A stretch of 64,000 bases of DNA from an uncultured Christensenella sp. (GTDB lineage: Bacteria; Bacillota; Clostridia; Christensenellales; Borkfalkiaceae), in NCBI GenBank assembly GCA_910578145.1, contig CAJTPJ010000007.1:1-64000 (forward strand), given 5' to 3'. The notes below the pieces were generated by a model that worked only from the letters and a program-made list of their open reading frames with translations, did not search any database and was not told where the DNA came from. The translations under genes and the position numbers were made by a program. This document shows positions 25,613 through 33,871 of this stretch, one piece after another (within the stretch, counting starts at the first letter, position 1; each line of letters starts with the position of its first letter).

Positions 25613-26551
25613 CTAAACCTTCTCCAAGTACTCTCCCATTAACTCCAAATGATGCATAATCGATAATTTTTTAATGACACCTAATCCAGGATAAGCCTCA
25701 GTTTCGTATAACTTTTCAAATTCTTGTATACCCAAAGTATTTAACTTCATATTAGTATTCCAATCATGTAACTTACTGACTGCCTCATAAAATTTTCGCG
25801 CAGGGTCACTAATATCATCGTTTGAATCAGATACAAAATGATGGACACGCAAACTCATATCTTCAGCAAAATATACAATATGTATAGCAACTGCGTATGG
25901 AGCGAAACCGCTATCCTGATAATCTTTCCCTACAATCGAATAATCCGAAAATCCTTTATAATTGTCATCCGCATAATACAAATGATCATCTGAAAAGAAC
26001 TCATCTTCATTTAACAAATAATCTACATTCCTTTCTTTTTTTAAAGGAGCGAATCTATCATTTAATTGAATCCTGTCCCCTCTAATTCTTCTAAAAGACG
26101 GTTCATAAGGAATTACATTATATAAAGACTTTTCTTTAAATAAGTCATAATAGTAATTAATAAAATCTCTGTTGGTATAGATAGAAATAATATTCGAATT
26201 ATCTATTCCTTTTTCATTGAGCCATTGTAAATGCGTAGCGGTATCAGGAGCAACTAAAATAGCTTTAATAATTGAAGCGTTTTTTAGCACGAAATTCCTA
26301 AGGAACTCAAGTTTTTTTCCTGTTTTATCTTCTCTTGCTTCACTAAAATATGTTCCTACTTGCGGATTTTTAATTAGAGCTATCTTAAAATCATTTTCCC
26401 CTACTGCTTCAAGAGTATTTTTTAAAGTACTTGAAAATCTTACAGGCTCAATTATAGGTATTACTTTGTGAGATAATTTATTATTTGTCGCCAGCTCACG
26501 TACAGCTATTAACTCAAATTGCCTGCCTCTTAAATATGGAAAATACATCAT
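25613..26551 (-). CDS. sce7725/Beta_protein family protein
   Basis: 312 aa. Starts MYFPYLRGRQFELIAVRELA and continues KVIPIIEPVRFSS, the opening pattern of the T4 beta-protein-like and sce7725 family, probably a TIM-barrel-like fold. Overlaps the upstream sce7726 gene by 4 bases. The pair is a recurrent two-gene unit; role not established, with phage defence suspected. Confidence 0.65.
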   Translation of the reverse strand: MMYFPYLRGRQFELIAVRELATNNKLSHKVIPIIEPVRFSSTLKNTLEAVGENDFKIALIKNPQVGTYFSEAREDKTGKKLEFLRNFVLKNASIIKAILVAPDTATHLQWLNEKGIDNSNIISIYTNRDFINYYYDLFKEKSLYNVIPYEPSFRRIRGDRIQLNDRFAPLKKERNVDYLLNEDEFFSDDHLYYADDNYKGFSDYSIVGKDYQDSGFAPYAVAIHIVYFAEDMSLRVHHFVSDSNDDISDPARKFYEAVSKLHDWNTNMKLNTLGIQEFEKLYETEAYPGLGVIKKLSIMHHLELMGEYLEKV

Positions 26552-27414
26552 TCACCCCCTATATAATCCGCTTTTAAAAAAGCCGTCAACTCATTATAAT
26601 TACATCTGCCGTAATTTGAGAAATAAACCAACGACTTTAACTCATACGGCACGTCAGCATATTCTTCTATTATAATTTTATTGCGTTTTTTTAGCTCTTT
26701 CTTAAATAAGTTATAGCTTTCATTTAAATCTATTTCATCAAAAAGCTTAAAACATTCACGATAATATTTTGCGTCGGTAGTTTTTGGTAACTCGCCATAA
26801 ACTTGCATTATCACAGATTCATATTCATTTTTGTTTAACACTTTAAAAATATCTAATGAATTTAAACTCCCCGTATAAGAAACAGGCAATTTCTCTTTAT
26901 GAATTTGATCCCTTTTTGTTAAAAGATAAACCCCAACAGGTGTATCCCGTAATAGTTTCATTGCCAACTTACAATTTTTTTCATCGGTTAAAACAACCAC
27001 ATTATCAAAAGCTCTATAATAGTCTTTTAATTGTGTACCAAGCCGTTCAAAAGAATCAAGCGCTGTTTTAATTTCATATACAACAGCTTTACCGTTAATC
27101 ATAACAAAGTCAGCTTTAGAATTACCAATAGGAATCTCTGTTAACGCAGTTGTAGTTGTAGGTTTATGAACGCCTAATAATAACTTGTTTAAAAGTGTAT
27201 TCTTATAAAAATATTCGTTGCGATAGTTATCCCCAATATATCTATATATTTCAGAAATGACTTCCCCATTGCTTTTAGATTCCGTATCAACTAAACATCT
27301 TTTAACTGCCGCATATAACATCTTTATCTTATTTTCATATTGATAGCTTTCAAGGATTTCTTTAAATGAATTTTGTGTAAACAGCCTATTCAAGACAGAA
27401 CTTTTACCGTCCAT
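26548..27414 (-). CDS. sce7726-family protein with PD-(D/E)xK nuclease motif
   Basis: 288 aa. Residues 90-120 read ALTEIPIG...ADFVMINGKAVVYEIKT, giving Glu 93, Asp 102 and the E-x-K of YEIK (114-116): the restriction-like nuclease fold. The C-terminal half is helical and basic. Own promoter at 27447-27475 and AAGGAGG site. First gene of the sce7726-sce7725-RES unit. Confidence 0.7.
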   Translation of the reverse strand: MDGKSSVLNRLFTQNSFKEILESYQYENKIKMLYAAVKRCLVDTESKSNGEVISEIYRYIGDNYRNEYFYKNTLLNKLLLGVHKPTTTTALTEIPIGNSKADFVMINGKAVVYEIKTALDSFERLGTQLKDYYRAFDNVVVLTDEKNCKLAMKLLRDTPVGVYLLTKRDQIHKEKLPVSYTGSLNSLDIFKVLNKNEYESVIMQVYGELPKTTDAKYYRECFKLFDEIDLNESYNLFKKELKKRNKIIIEEYADVPYELKSLVYFSNYGRCNYNELTAFLKADYIGGE

Positions 27415-27446
27415 TTTATCGCCTCCTTAAATTACTATACACATTT

Positions 27447-27475
27447 ATTATAACACAAACAAACTAATAATGCAA
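27447..27475 (-). promoter_or_regulatory. Promoter of the sce7726-sce7725-RES operon
   Basis: -35 TTGCAT (27470-27475), 17-bp spacer, -10 TATAAT (27447-27452). Confidence 0.75.
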
Positions 27476-27538
27476 TATATGTTTAATCAATACGACAACT
27501 AAAACACTTAAATATTAGAAAAACTTTCTGAAAGGACC

Positions 27539-28072
27539 TTATGTATATATTAAATACTTTGTAACATCAAAGTATTTTGTTTTTAAATGTTCAATTATTT
27601 TAACACACCCATTATCAAAAAATTTTTTATTGTTCTCATAAATTATAAACACATCTGAATGTGTAGCAACATTTAACTTTGAAATAGACGTTTGAAACGC
27701 AGTTTTATTATCAAATATAATTTTATTGAATAGCCTTTCAAGTTTACAGCAACTTAAAATCGATTTAACTCTGTCCTTGTTGGCTTTTGTCCACAGATAA
27801 CAATTTTTCCTGCCGTATTCTTTTAGCTTTTTAACAAGCTCTTTATTGATTATTATTCTGTACGGCAGCCATTCACTTGTAAAATATTTTTGTTTTTCTT
27901 TGATTATCTTTCGCAAAAGTTCCTCAGGAATAAAATTCAGTTCTTCTCTTGTTATTCGTTCGCTTGTATTAATTCTCGGATATCCAAACTTCTCCAAAGC
28001 ATAATTGTAGGCGTCATTATTTAATGTTGTCGATTGGATCAAGGTTTCGTCCAAATCAAATATATATTTCAT
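27539..28072 (-). CDS. HAD-superfamily hydrolase-like protein
   Basis: 177 aa. Motif I FDLDETL at residues 5-11, motif II as the LWTKAN threonine, and the acidic pair of motif IV is replaced around IIYENNKKFFDNG, so hydrolysis should be tested rather than assumed. Its ATG shares one base with the DprA-like stop (TAATG). Third gene of the PRTase operon; A/T-rich. Confidence 0.7.
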   Translation of the reverse strand: MKYIFDLDETLIQSTTLNNDAYNYALEKFGYPRINTSERITREELNFIPEELLRKIIKEKQKYFTSEWLPYRIIINKELVKKLKEYGRKNCYLWTKANKDRVKSILSCCKLERLFNKIIFDNKTAFQTSISKLNVATHSDVFIIYENNKKFFDNGCVKIIEHLKTKYFDVTKYLIYT

Positions 28073-28902
28073 TAAAATCTTTCAAGTATTTTTGAAGTTA
28101 ATATCTTTGCTCCGTCCGCAATAAGACTTTTATTTAACGCAAGCATCCGGTTTTCGGCATCGGTTAGTTCATTATACATAACAAACCGTTCTATGCCGTA
28201 TTCTTTTGCTTTTACCATTGCGTGTCGCGAACCACTATCCCCCTGCCCCTGCAAATAACTTGCAATTAAAATTATTTTCTCTGAAAACATTGCCTGCAAT
28301 CTGTCGCGCACGATAAACCGTTTTATGCTTTCATATCGATTATTCGGTTCGGTAATATATTCCGTAATCAAAAGTCCGCCGCTACGCACGATTTTCTCCG
28401 CAAGGGCTATATTTTTCTTGGGATAGATATTATCAAGCGTCGTAGGCAAAATCGCAACCGTCTTTCCGTTGCAGAATAAACACTCCTCGTGCGCAACGGT
28501 ATCGCAACCGTCAGCAAGTCCGCTTACAATACAAGAATCCTTTTGTGCCAATCTTTCAACTATCTTGCGTTCGCGCTCTATAATATCAGCCGTCGGCGTT
28601 AAAACGCCCACAACCGCAACGTTTTGCTTGAAATTTGCAAGTAAAGTAATATCGCCTTTATATCCAAACAAAATCGGCTTTTCGCTCAATTTAAGATTTG
28701 TGGAAAGTTGCGGAAACCCCTCGTCAAAAACACAAATTAAACTAACTCCATTATCCTCCACTTCTTGCTCAAATTTTTTAAAATCCACGTTAGTATTATT
28801 AATTTTTTCAATGTCATTGAACTCTCGCCAAAAATGAGCGTTGGATTTTACTCTGCGTTCTTTTTTTAGCGCATATAATTTTAATGCCGTTTGAGAATAC
28901 AT
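28072..28902 (-). CDS. DprA/Smf-like (SLOG) protein
   Basis: 276 aa, shorter than chromosomal DprA and without the C-terminal winged helix. Rossmann signatures: VAVVGVLTPT, IVSGLADGCDTVAHEECL, VAILPTTLDNIYPKKNIALAEKI and FIVRDRLQAMFSEKIILIAS. True DprA loads RecA on incoming DNA; stand-alone SLOG members are also used as nucleotide sensors in immunity. Context with a PRTase and a HAD favours the second reading. One base separates it from the PRTase stop. Confidence 0.78.
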   Translation of the reverse strand: MYSQTALKLYALKKERRVKSNAHFWREFNDIEKINNTNVDFKKFEQEVEDNGVSLICVFDEGFPQLSTNLKLSEKPILFGYKGDITLLANFKQNVAVVGVLTPTADIIERERKIVERLAQKDSCIVSGLADGCDTVAHEECLFCNGKTVAILPTTLDNIYPKKNIALAEKIVRSGGLLITEYITEPNNRYESIKRFIVRDRLQAMFSEKIILIASYLQGQGDSGSRHAMVKAKEYGIERFVMYNELTDAENRMLALNKSLIADGAKILTSKILERF

Positions 28903-28903
28903 T

Positions 28904-29509
28904 TTAACCCCTCGTTTTAGCTATCACGTACAGTATAACACTTTTTGCACCCAAATCCAACAATGTTTGAATACAATCTTCCGCAACAAAAACACCTTCC
29001 GTGTAAATATCGTCAACAAGTATCACGTCTTTACTGAGGATTTTTGTTTTATCGATTTGACAAGTATCCTTTGTGATACCGACATACGGCATATCCCCCG
29101 TATTGTTTTCCATTCTCCAAGAATGGGTAGTTTTAGTATCTTTGATTCTCTTTATGGCATTAAAGCCGTTATGAAAGCCCATTTTATCGGCAACGCAAGA
29201 AACAGCCTTTTTGAACAAAAGTTGACTTTGTTTATAGTGATTTTCAGCTTTTGACCTCGGTGCAACAACAATTACGCAATCCTGCAATTTCTCAATCTTG
29301 ATAATTTCTTTTAAGTCTTCGCTTGTTCTTTCAAAAACCGCCATAAAGTCTTTAACAAGATCCAACTCGCTTGACTTCCTTGTCATATTTTTTAAGTGAT
29401 TGATAAAATCCGGATTACCGCTCTTTTGGTATCCAACGTAGTCACAGTTGTAATAACCCTTTATATCCATCCCCAAATAACTGTTTGCTTTTATTGTGAA
29501 CTCTTTCAT
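28904..29509 (-). CDS. ComF-like phosphoribosyltransferase
   Basis: 201 aa. PRPP-binding motif VILVDDIYTEGVFVAEDC near the C-terminus (about residues 161-178), preceded by IVVAPRSKAENHYKQS. No zinc finger, unlike ComF. It would transfer or remove a phosphoribosyl group on a base or nucleotide. First gene of the PRTase-DprA-HAD operon; GGGAGG precedes the ATG and an apparent attenuator lies in the leader. Confidence 0.75.
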   Translation of the reverse strand: MKEFTIKANSYLGMDIKGYYNCDYVGYQKSGNPDFINHLKNMTRKSSELDLVKDFMAVFERTSEDLKEIIKIEKLQDCVIVVAPRSKAENHYKQSQLLFKKAVSCVADKMGFHNGFNAIKRIKDTKTTHSWRMENNTGDMPYVGITKDTCQIDKTKILSKDVILVDDIYTEGVFVAEDCIQTLLDLGAKSVILYVIAKTRG

Positions 29510-29540
29510 TTTAACCTCCCTAAATTTTTACAATAAAAAA

Positions 29541-29596
29541 TTAACCACAAACCTTTGTGATTAATTGTACGACTGATCAACCACTATTGAGTGGTT
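29541..29596 (-). promoter_or_regulatory. Attenuator-like leader of the PRTase operon
   Basis: Minus-strand order: hairpin A AACCACT-loop-AGTGGTT (29579-29596), then hairpin B TTAATCACAAA...TTTGTGGTTAA (29541-29564) followed by six T residues (29535-29540). The 5' arm of A (TTAACCAC) can pair perfectly with the 3' arm of B (GTGGTTAA), so A and B can be replaced by an antiterminator fold. Confidence 0.65.
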
Positions 29597-29660
29597 AATT
29601 TATAGTCATTTTTATTTGAAATTTAGGCAAGCCTGAAAAGGTTATTTGCTCTATGCTTTC

Positions 29661-29687
29661 ATTATAACACAGTTTTTATATTATCAA
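29661..29687 (-). promoter_or_regulatory. Promoter of the PRTase operon
   Basis: -10 TATAAT (29661-29666) and -35-like TTGATA (29682-29687) with a short 15-bp spacer. Gives a leader of about 145 bases containing the attenuator. Confidence 0.5.
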
Positions 29688-29702
29688 ACATTTAGGCGAC
29701 AA

Positions 29703-29746
29703 AAAATGAAGTGACAGAGCAAATATTTGTTCTGTCACTTCATTTT
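29703..29746. terminator. Terminator at the rlmD 3' end
   Basis: A 22-bp stem with one mismatch and no loop, with T residues on the minus side; it overlaps the rlmD stop codon. Because of insertion, this terminator would come from the mobile element. Confidence 0.8.
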
Positions 29747-31442
29747 AAACTATATCAAAATGTTTCAACGTTTCTTTTATTGCTTCTACCATTTGCGGTG
29801 TGGGATGCGCTCTCGGTCTTTTTAATTCTTCTACGGCGTTGGGAGCATCGTACATAGGCAAGCCCAAATCCCGTTTGACTTCTGCGATATAGGCTGTATG
29901 CACTTTGAAGCCGTAGGACTTTTCAATATGGTCTTGAATCTTCTTGTAGGTTACTTTCTCTTTCGGTTTGCGCTCTTCGGCACGTTTTACAACTTCTTTT
30001 AAAGATACTTGCCCTTTCTCTTCCCCGAACTCAACTTTAATGTTGATATGTCCGTCCGGCTTTTTGTGGGAAAGAACGACCAGTGTCTCGATATGCTTGG
30101 TTTGCGGAAACATATCAAAAGGCGTTATGGACTCTATTTCGTAGTTGCCGCAACTTGCGCCCGTTTTTATCAGCGCGCCGTCGACTTCATCAAGCGTGCC
30201 CGCAAGCAAGCCCAAATCGCGCGCAAGCGTTGCGGGGTTGCAAGAAATAAGCACTACTTTATCCGCGCCCGAATCCGCCACGGCTTTTACCACGCTGCGC
30301 TCCATACCCTTGCGCGGCGGGTCGCACACTATAATACGATCTTTGCCCTGCGTTGCCGCAAACGCTTCGCCCAGCCGCTCTTCCACCTTGCCGCAGATAT
30401 TAAACATTTTACCCTGCAACCCGTTTTCTTCTTTTAGCCCGTCCGCACAGCGCGAAGCCTCTTCAACCACCTCTATACCGTAAGCAAGCCCGCACTTTTT
30501 GGCAAGCATTGCGGTAAGCATACCACCGCCGCTGTACAAATCCAGCGCGGCGCAGCCCTCTTCCGCCTCGTCAAGCACGCGCGCGTACAATTTACCGCGA
30601 ACCTCGTCGTTAACCTGCAAAAAAGTATTAGCGCCCGCGCGGTACTTTATACCGCATTCTTCCGCCTGAAAATAGCCTGAACCGCGGCATATACGCCATT
30701 CGTTTGAAAAAAGCGCGTTGGTTTTAGCCGCGTTTACGTTTAAAAGAAAAGTAAACTCGCCAAAATCCTTTTCCAGCTCGTTTATAAGGTACGAAGCGTC
30801 TATTACCCGCGTTACCACCAGCGCAAAAACGTATTTGCCCTTAATTTCGCGCACTACTATGCGCCTTAGCACGCCCGTGCCCGTTTCCTCGTTATACCCC
30901 GCAATATGCTTGATTTGAGAGTAATTTTCCATCGCCGCAATAACTCTTTTAACCCATTGCGACTGTATTAAGCAGTCGTTTACGGGCACTATTCTATGGC
31001 TGTGCGGCGCATAAAATCCGCAAACAGTTTTGCCGCAAGCCTCGCCTATGGGCAACGCCAACTTGTTTCTGTAACGGTATTCGTTTTCGCAAGGAACTGC
31101 CGCGGAAACTTCAAATTCCAGCCCGCCTATTTTGTAAAGGCAATTTTGCACGAGCCCGCGCTTAAATTCAAGTTGCGCCGCGTAATCCATATGCTGCAAA
31201 TCGCACCCGCCGCACTTCCCGAACACGGGGCAAGGCGGATTGGTGCGGCAATATGCCGCGTTTAACACGCTTTCGAGCTTTCCGTACGCGATATTCCCCT
31301 TGACTTTGAGCGCCTTAAACCGCACCTTTTCCCCAACAAGACAAAAAGGCACAAACGCCGTTGTGCCCTCGTTTTTTATTATTCCCTCGCCCTCGGAACC
31401 AAGCCCCTCGACGATACCTTCGTATATTTCGTTTTTAATCAT
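29745..31442 (-). CDS. rlmD: 23S rRNA (uracil-C5)-methyltransferase RlmD, with element-derived C-terminus
   Basis: 565 aa. Methylates a uracil of 23S rRNA. TRAM-like N-terminus (IYEGIVEGLGSEGEGI), iron-sulfur cysteines CPVFGKCGGCDLQ, SAM site LDLYSGGGMLTAML, catalytic region SCNPATLARDL. Normal RlmD would end just after HIETLVVL; here 108 residues follow with A/T-rich codons and an HTH-like segment (YKKIQDHIEKSYGFKVHTAY). That tail is read as mobile-element sequence fused at the att site. ATG at 31442 overlaps the previous stop (ATGA). Confidence 0.93.
   Translation of the reverse strand: MIKNEIYEGIVEGLGSEGEGIIKNEGTTAFVPFCLVGEKVRFKALKVKGNIAYGKLESVLNAAYCRTNPPCPVFGKCGGCDLQHMDYAAQLEFKRGLVQNCLYKIGGLEFEVSAAVPCENEYRYRNKLALPIGEACGKTVCGFYAPHSHRIVPVNDCLIQSQWVKRVIAAMENYSQIKHIAGYNEETGTGVLRRIVVREIKGKYVFALVVTRVIDASYLINELEKDFGEFTFLLNVNAAKTNALFSNEWRICRGSGYFQAEECGIKYRAGANTFLQVNDEVRGKLYARVLDEAEEGCAALDLYSGGGMLTAMLAKKCGLAYGIEVVEEASRCADGLKEENGLQGKMFNICGKVEERLGEAFAATQGKDRIIVCDPPRKGMERSVVKAVADSGADKVVLISCNPATLARDLGLLAGTLDEVDGALIKTGASCGNYEIESITPFDMFPQTKHIETLVVLSHKKPDGHINIKVEFGEEKGQVSLKEVVKRAEERKPKEKVTYKKIQDHIEKSYGFKVHTAYIAEVKRDLGLPMYDAPNAVEELKRPRAHPTPQMVEAIKETLKHFDIV
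30072..30091. other. Right attachment site of the mobile element
   Basis: Partner of 11029-11048: 16 of 20 identical including GTCTCGA (30085-30091). Codon composition changes here from G/C-rich host style to A/T-rich element style in the direction of the rlmD stop. The 3' part of rlmD/rumA is a known target of serine-recombinase elements in Firmicutes. Confidence 0.75.
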
Positions 31443-31831
31443 AGCCCGTCGCATATCCCTTGTAAAATCGCCTCGCAACAGCACACGCCGCCGCCCCCTA
31501 TGCACACTTCGGCGCAAACGCCTTTCAAATCGGAGTTGCCCATCTGCCGCTTGGAATAGGGGTTTGTGAACGCGCCGTCCGACTGACCGTAACTAATTAC
31601 TTTATCGTAAACTTTCCTGTACTCCTCGTTGTCGGGTTCGAGCTCAATCGCGCTTTCGAGATGCTTTCTGCACTCGTTGAGCCAATTGCGCTTGAAAAAG
31701 AGCTTGCTCTGAATAAAGTGCCAGCGCCCGTCGCGCCCGATAACGGTATCGAGCACGCTCTGCGCCTCGTCGAGCTTGTTTTTATTTATCAGCCTTTCCG
31801 CGTTCGCAAGAAGTTTATCGCTTTCAGTCAT
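31439..31831 (-). CDS. TPR-like protein with Cys-rich tail
   Basis: 130 aa. Two TPR-like helical pairs (ANAERLINKNKLDEAQSVLD and NWLNECRKHLESAIELEPDN) followed by a tail containing CAEVCIGGGGVCCCEAILQG. Paralogous in layout to 32392-33012. Start chosen at the ATG overlapping the membrane-protein stop (ATGA). The Cys tail may bind metal or be acylated; unknown. Confidence 0.75.
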   Translation of the reverse strand: MTESDKLLANAERLINKNKLDEAQSVLDTVIGRDGRWHFIQSKLFFKRNWLNECRKHLESAIELEPDNEEYRKVYDKVISYGQSDGAFTNPYSKRQMGNSDLKGVCAEVCIGGGGVCCCEAILQGICDGL

Positions 31832-32388
31832 TTGTGTATCCTCAGCACCAGAAGATTGACCGCAATCTGGCACTTGAAAATGAGATAGTCGTAAAGATAG
31901 AAAGCCGCCGTTCCCAGCGTAAAAATTATCAGATATAAATACCCGCTGTTGAGAACGTCGTACACCGCCTGCGGCAGTATCGTTCCGTAAAGCTCGCCGC
32001 CGAAAACGAGAAAGTACGCCGCAATCAGCGTGCCGTCAAACCACAACGCCTTGACGATGAAAGCCAGCCATTTGTTGATTTTGAAGCGGATTTGAAGCGA
32101 GTTTATCAGCGGGTGCACCCCGAAAAACATCGCAAAAGGCACTAAATCCCAGAACCTGATTGACGCGCCGAGCACCACCGCCAGAATGACCGTGCCAAGA
32201 TAGGCAAGCGCGCCGCCCTTGTAAAATTGCTTTGAAAGGGGAATCATAAGCGCGATAATGCCGATAAAATAACCCGTGGCAACTAAATAACCGCTTAAAA
32301 TACCCATTGCAAGCGCGCCCGCCGCAATGGCGCACGATATGCCCGAAAGCGCTATTTCAAAACTTTTCGAGTGTTTGTTTTTACCCAT
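31828..32388 (-). CDS. Integral membrane protein of the J-like/DUF5685 cluster
   Basis: 186 aa, five to six transmembrane helices, basic N-terminus (MGKNKHSKSFE). Resembles small multi-pass proteins of the ECF-S/MptE size class but no binding motif is clear. Sits between two Cys-tailed proteins with 3-4-base junctions, so the three are made together. Confidence 0.7.
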   Translation of the reverse strand: MGKNKHSKSFEIALSGISCAIAAGALAMGILSGYLVATGYFIGIIALMIPLSKQFYKGGALAYLGTVILAVVLGASIRFWDLVPFAMFFGVHPLINSLQIRFKINKWLAFIVKALWFDGTLIAAYFLVFGGELYGTILPQAVYDVLNSGYLYLIIFTLGTAAFYLYDYLIFKCQIAVNLLVLRIHK

Positions 32389-32391
32389 TAC

Positions 32392-33012
32392 TTACCGACA
32401 GCACCCGTTGCACATAATGTTTATACACATATTTATATAGCAACACTCAATACAACTTGCGCAGAAGTTCCCGCCCATTTGGTCGTCCGACGACGTAGAA
32501 TTCATAGTTTGCCCCTGATAGGTCTGCTGACGGGAGCTTTGGTTTGCCGAAGCGTCGTAGTTGATTTTTTCGTTTAATTTGCGGTAAGTTTCCTTATACT
32601 TTTGGTTGTCGGGGTCAAGTTGAATTGCTATTTCAAGCTGTTTTTTACTTTCGTTAATCCAATTTTTGCGGTAAAAAACAACGCTTTGCAGATAGTGCCA
32701 ATGCGCGCCGCGCTCGTTAAAAGCGTCAAGCGCGCGCTGGGCTTCCTGAATATTACCGTCGCGCAGAAAATTTTCCACCTGCGCAAACGAATCGCCTCCC
32801 TCGCCCATAGCCGAGCTTTCGCCCGCTTCGTGCATAAGCTCGTTATAAGCGGTTTCTATGCGGGTAAGCATACGCGCCGCGTTATTGCCCACCTCGCCGT
32901 CCTGAAAACGCTCTTCAAGATATTTTTCGCGCAACGTTTCGTAAGCCGAAGTAACCTCGTCAAACGTGGCGTCCTCGTCAAGCCCAAGTATTTCAAGATT
33001 TTTTCTGTTCAT
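32392..33012 (-). CDS. J-domain-like TPR protein with Cys-rich tail
   Basis: 206 aa. The N-terminus (ILGLDEDATFDEVTSAYETLREKY) has the J-domain pattern but lacks the HPD tripeptide, so it probably does not stimulate DnaK. TPR-like middle (NWINESKKQLEIAIQLDPDN) and tail CASCIECCYINMCINIMC. AAGGAG precedes the ATG at 33012, which lies inside the upstream DUF5685 gene. Confidence 0.78.
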   Translation of the reverse strand: MNRKNLEILGLDEDATFDEVTSAYETLREKYLEERFQDGEVGNNAARMLTRIETAYNELMHEAGESSAMGEGGDSFAQVENFLRDGNIQEAQRALDAFNERGAHWHYLQSVVFYRKNWINESKKQLEIAIQLDPDNQKYKETYRKLNEKINYDASANQSSRQQTYQGQTMNSTSSDDQMGGNFCASCIECCYINMCINIMCNGCCR

Positions 33013-33871
33013 TTTCTGCTCCTTTACACTTGCATTCGCCGTAAAACAGCGCACGCGTCTTTAACGGAATACCGCGCAAAATTATATTGTCGGTTAAATC
33101 GTGATTGAAATAAAATTTAACGTTTGAAAGCGCGGCGCGCATATCCGCAAACAAACTGTTGAAAACAAATTCCATTTCCGTTTTGCACTTTGCAATCATT
33201 TCGCATTTGGTTGCGCCGCCGTAAGCGTTGTACAATACGTTAAACCTGCCCTTTTTAACGTCCTTTTCATAATCGTCAAGCGCGTCGGCAAGGTAAACCC
33301 ACTTACCCAGCGCATAAAACAGTTTTTGCGTTTCCGCGCTTGAATATTCGCCCAAAAGATATTCCGACAGCTCTTTCATCATATTGGCGGAAGGCTCGCA
33401 CGCGGCGTCCACCACGTTGCAACCGCCCTTTTCCACTTCCGCCTGAGCTACGGTATGACGGCGGATAATCTCCTCCGCGCGCGGGTGTTTTTTAACCGCT
33501 TTTTTAAAGCCTTTTTTGTATAGGTGCCGCAATATGCCGCGTTTATCGCCGTCCGCCTTGTCGTCGCAAAGTTTATAATAGGCAAGCAAAGTGTTTACGC
33601 AACCTATCGCAACCGTGGTATCGTCAACGGCGGTTATGGGGCGTTTTTTAATAAAATGAAGCGCGCAACGCGCCCGTATTATTTTTACGTCTTCGCCGCG
33701 GATATTATGAATAAGCGCCGAAGTAAACGCCATATCGTAGGTAAGCGCAGTGCGCGCGCGTTGCCCGCAACCCGCGCCTATGCTTTTGCAAAGCCCGCAA
33801 TACAGCGCCTTGTACAAAGTTTCGTCCTTTTTAAAAAGATAGGGCGCGTCAGGGTTAATATATCCAAACAT
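32993..33871 (-). CDS. DUF5685-family protein
   Basis: 292 aa, mostly helical. Starts MFGYINPDAPYLFKKDETLY, then ALYCGLCKSIG, and ends CKCKG. The layout (Asp-rich DALDDYEKDVKKGRFN) recalls isoprenyl-synthase-like all-helical folds. Found typically next to J-domain and Cys-tail genes in Clostridia. Overlaps trpS by one base. Confidence 0.75.
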   Translation of the reverse strand: MFGYINPDAPYLFKKDETLYKALYCGLCKSIGAGCGQRARTALTYDMAFTSALIHNIRGEDVKIIRARCALHFIKKRPITAVDDTTVAIGCVNTLLAYYKLCDDKADGDKRGILRHLYKKGFKKAVKKHPRAEEIIRRHTVAQAEVEKGGCNVVDAACEPSANMMKELSEYLLGEYSSAETQKLFYALGKWVYLADALDDYEKDVKKGRFNVLYNAYGGATKCEMIAKCKTEMEFVFNSLFADMRAALSNVKFYFNHDLTDNIILRGIPLKTRALFYGECKCKGAENEQKKS

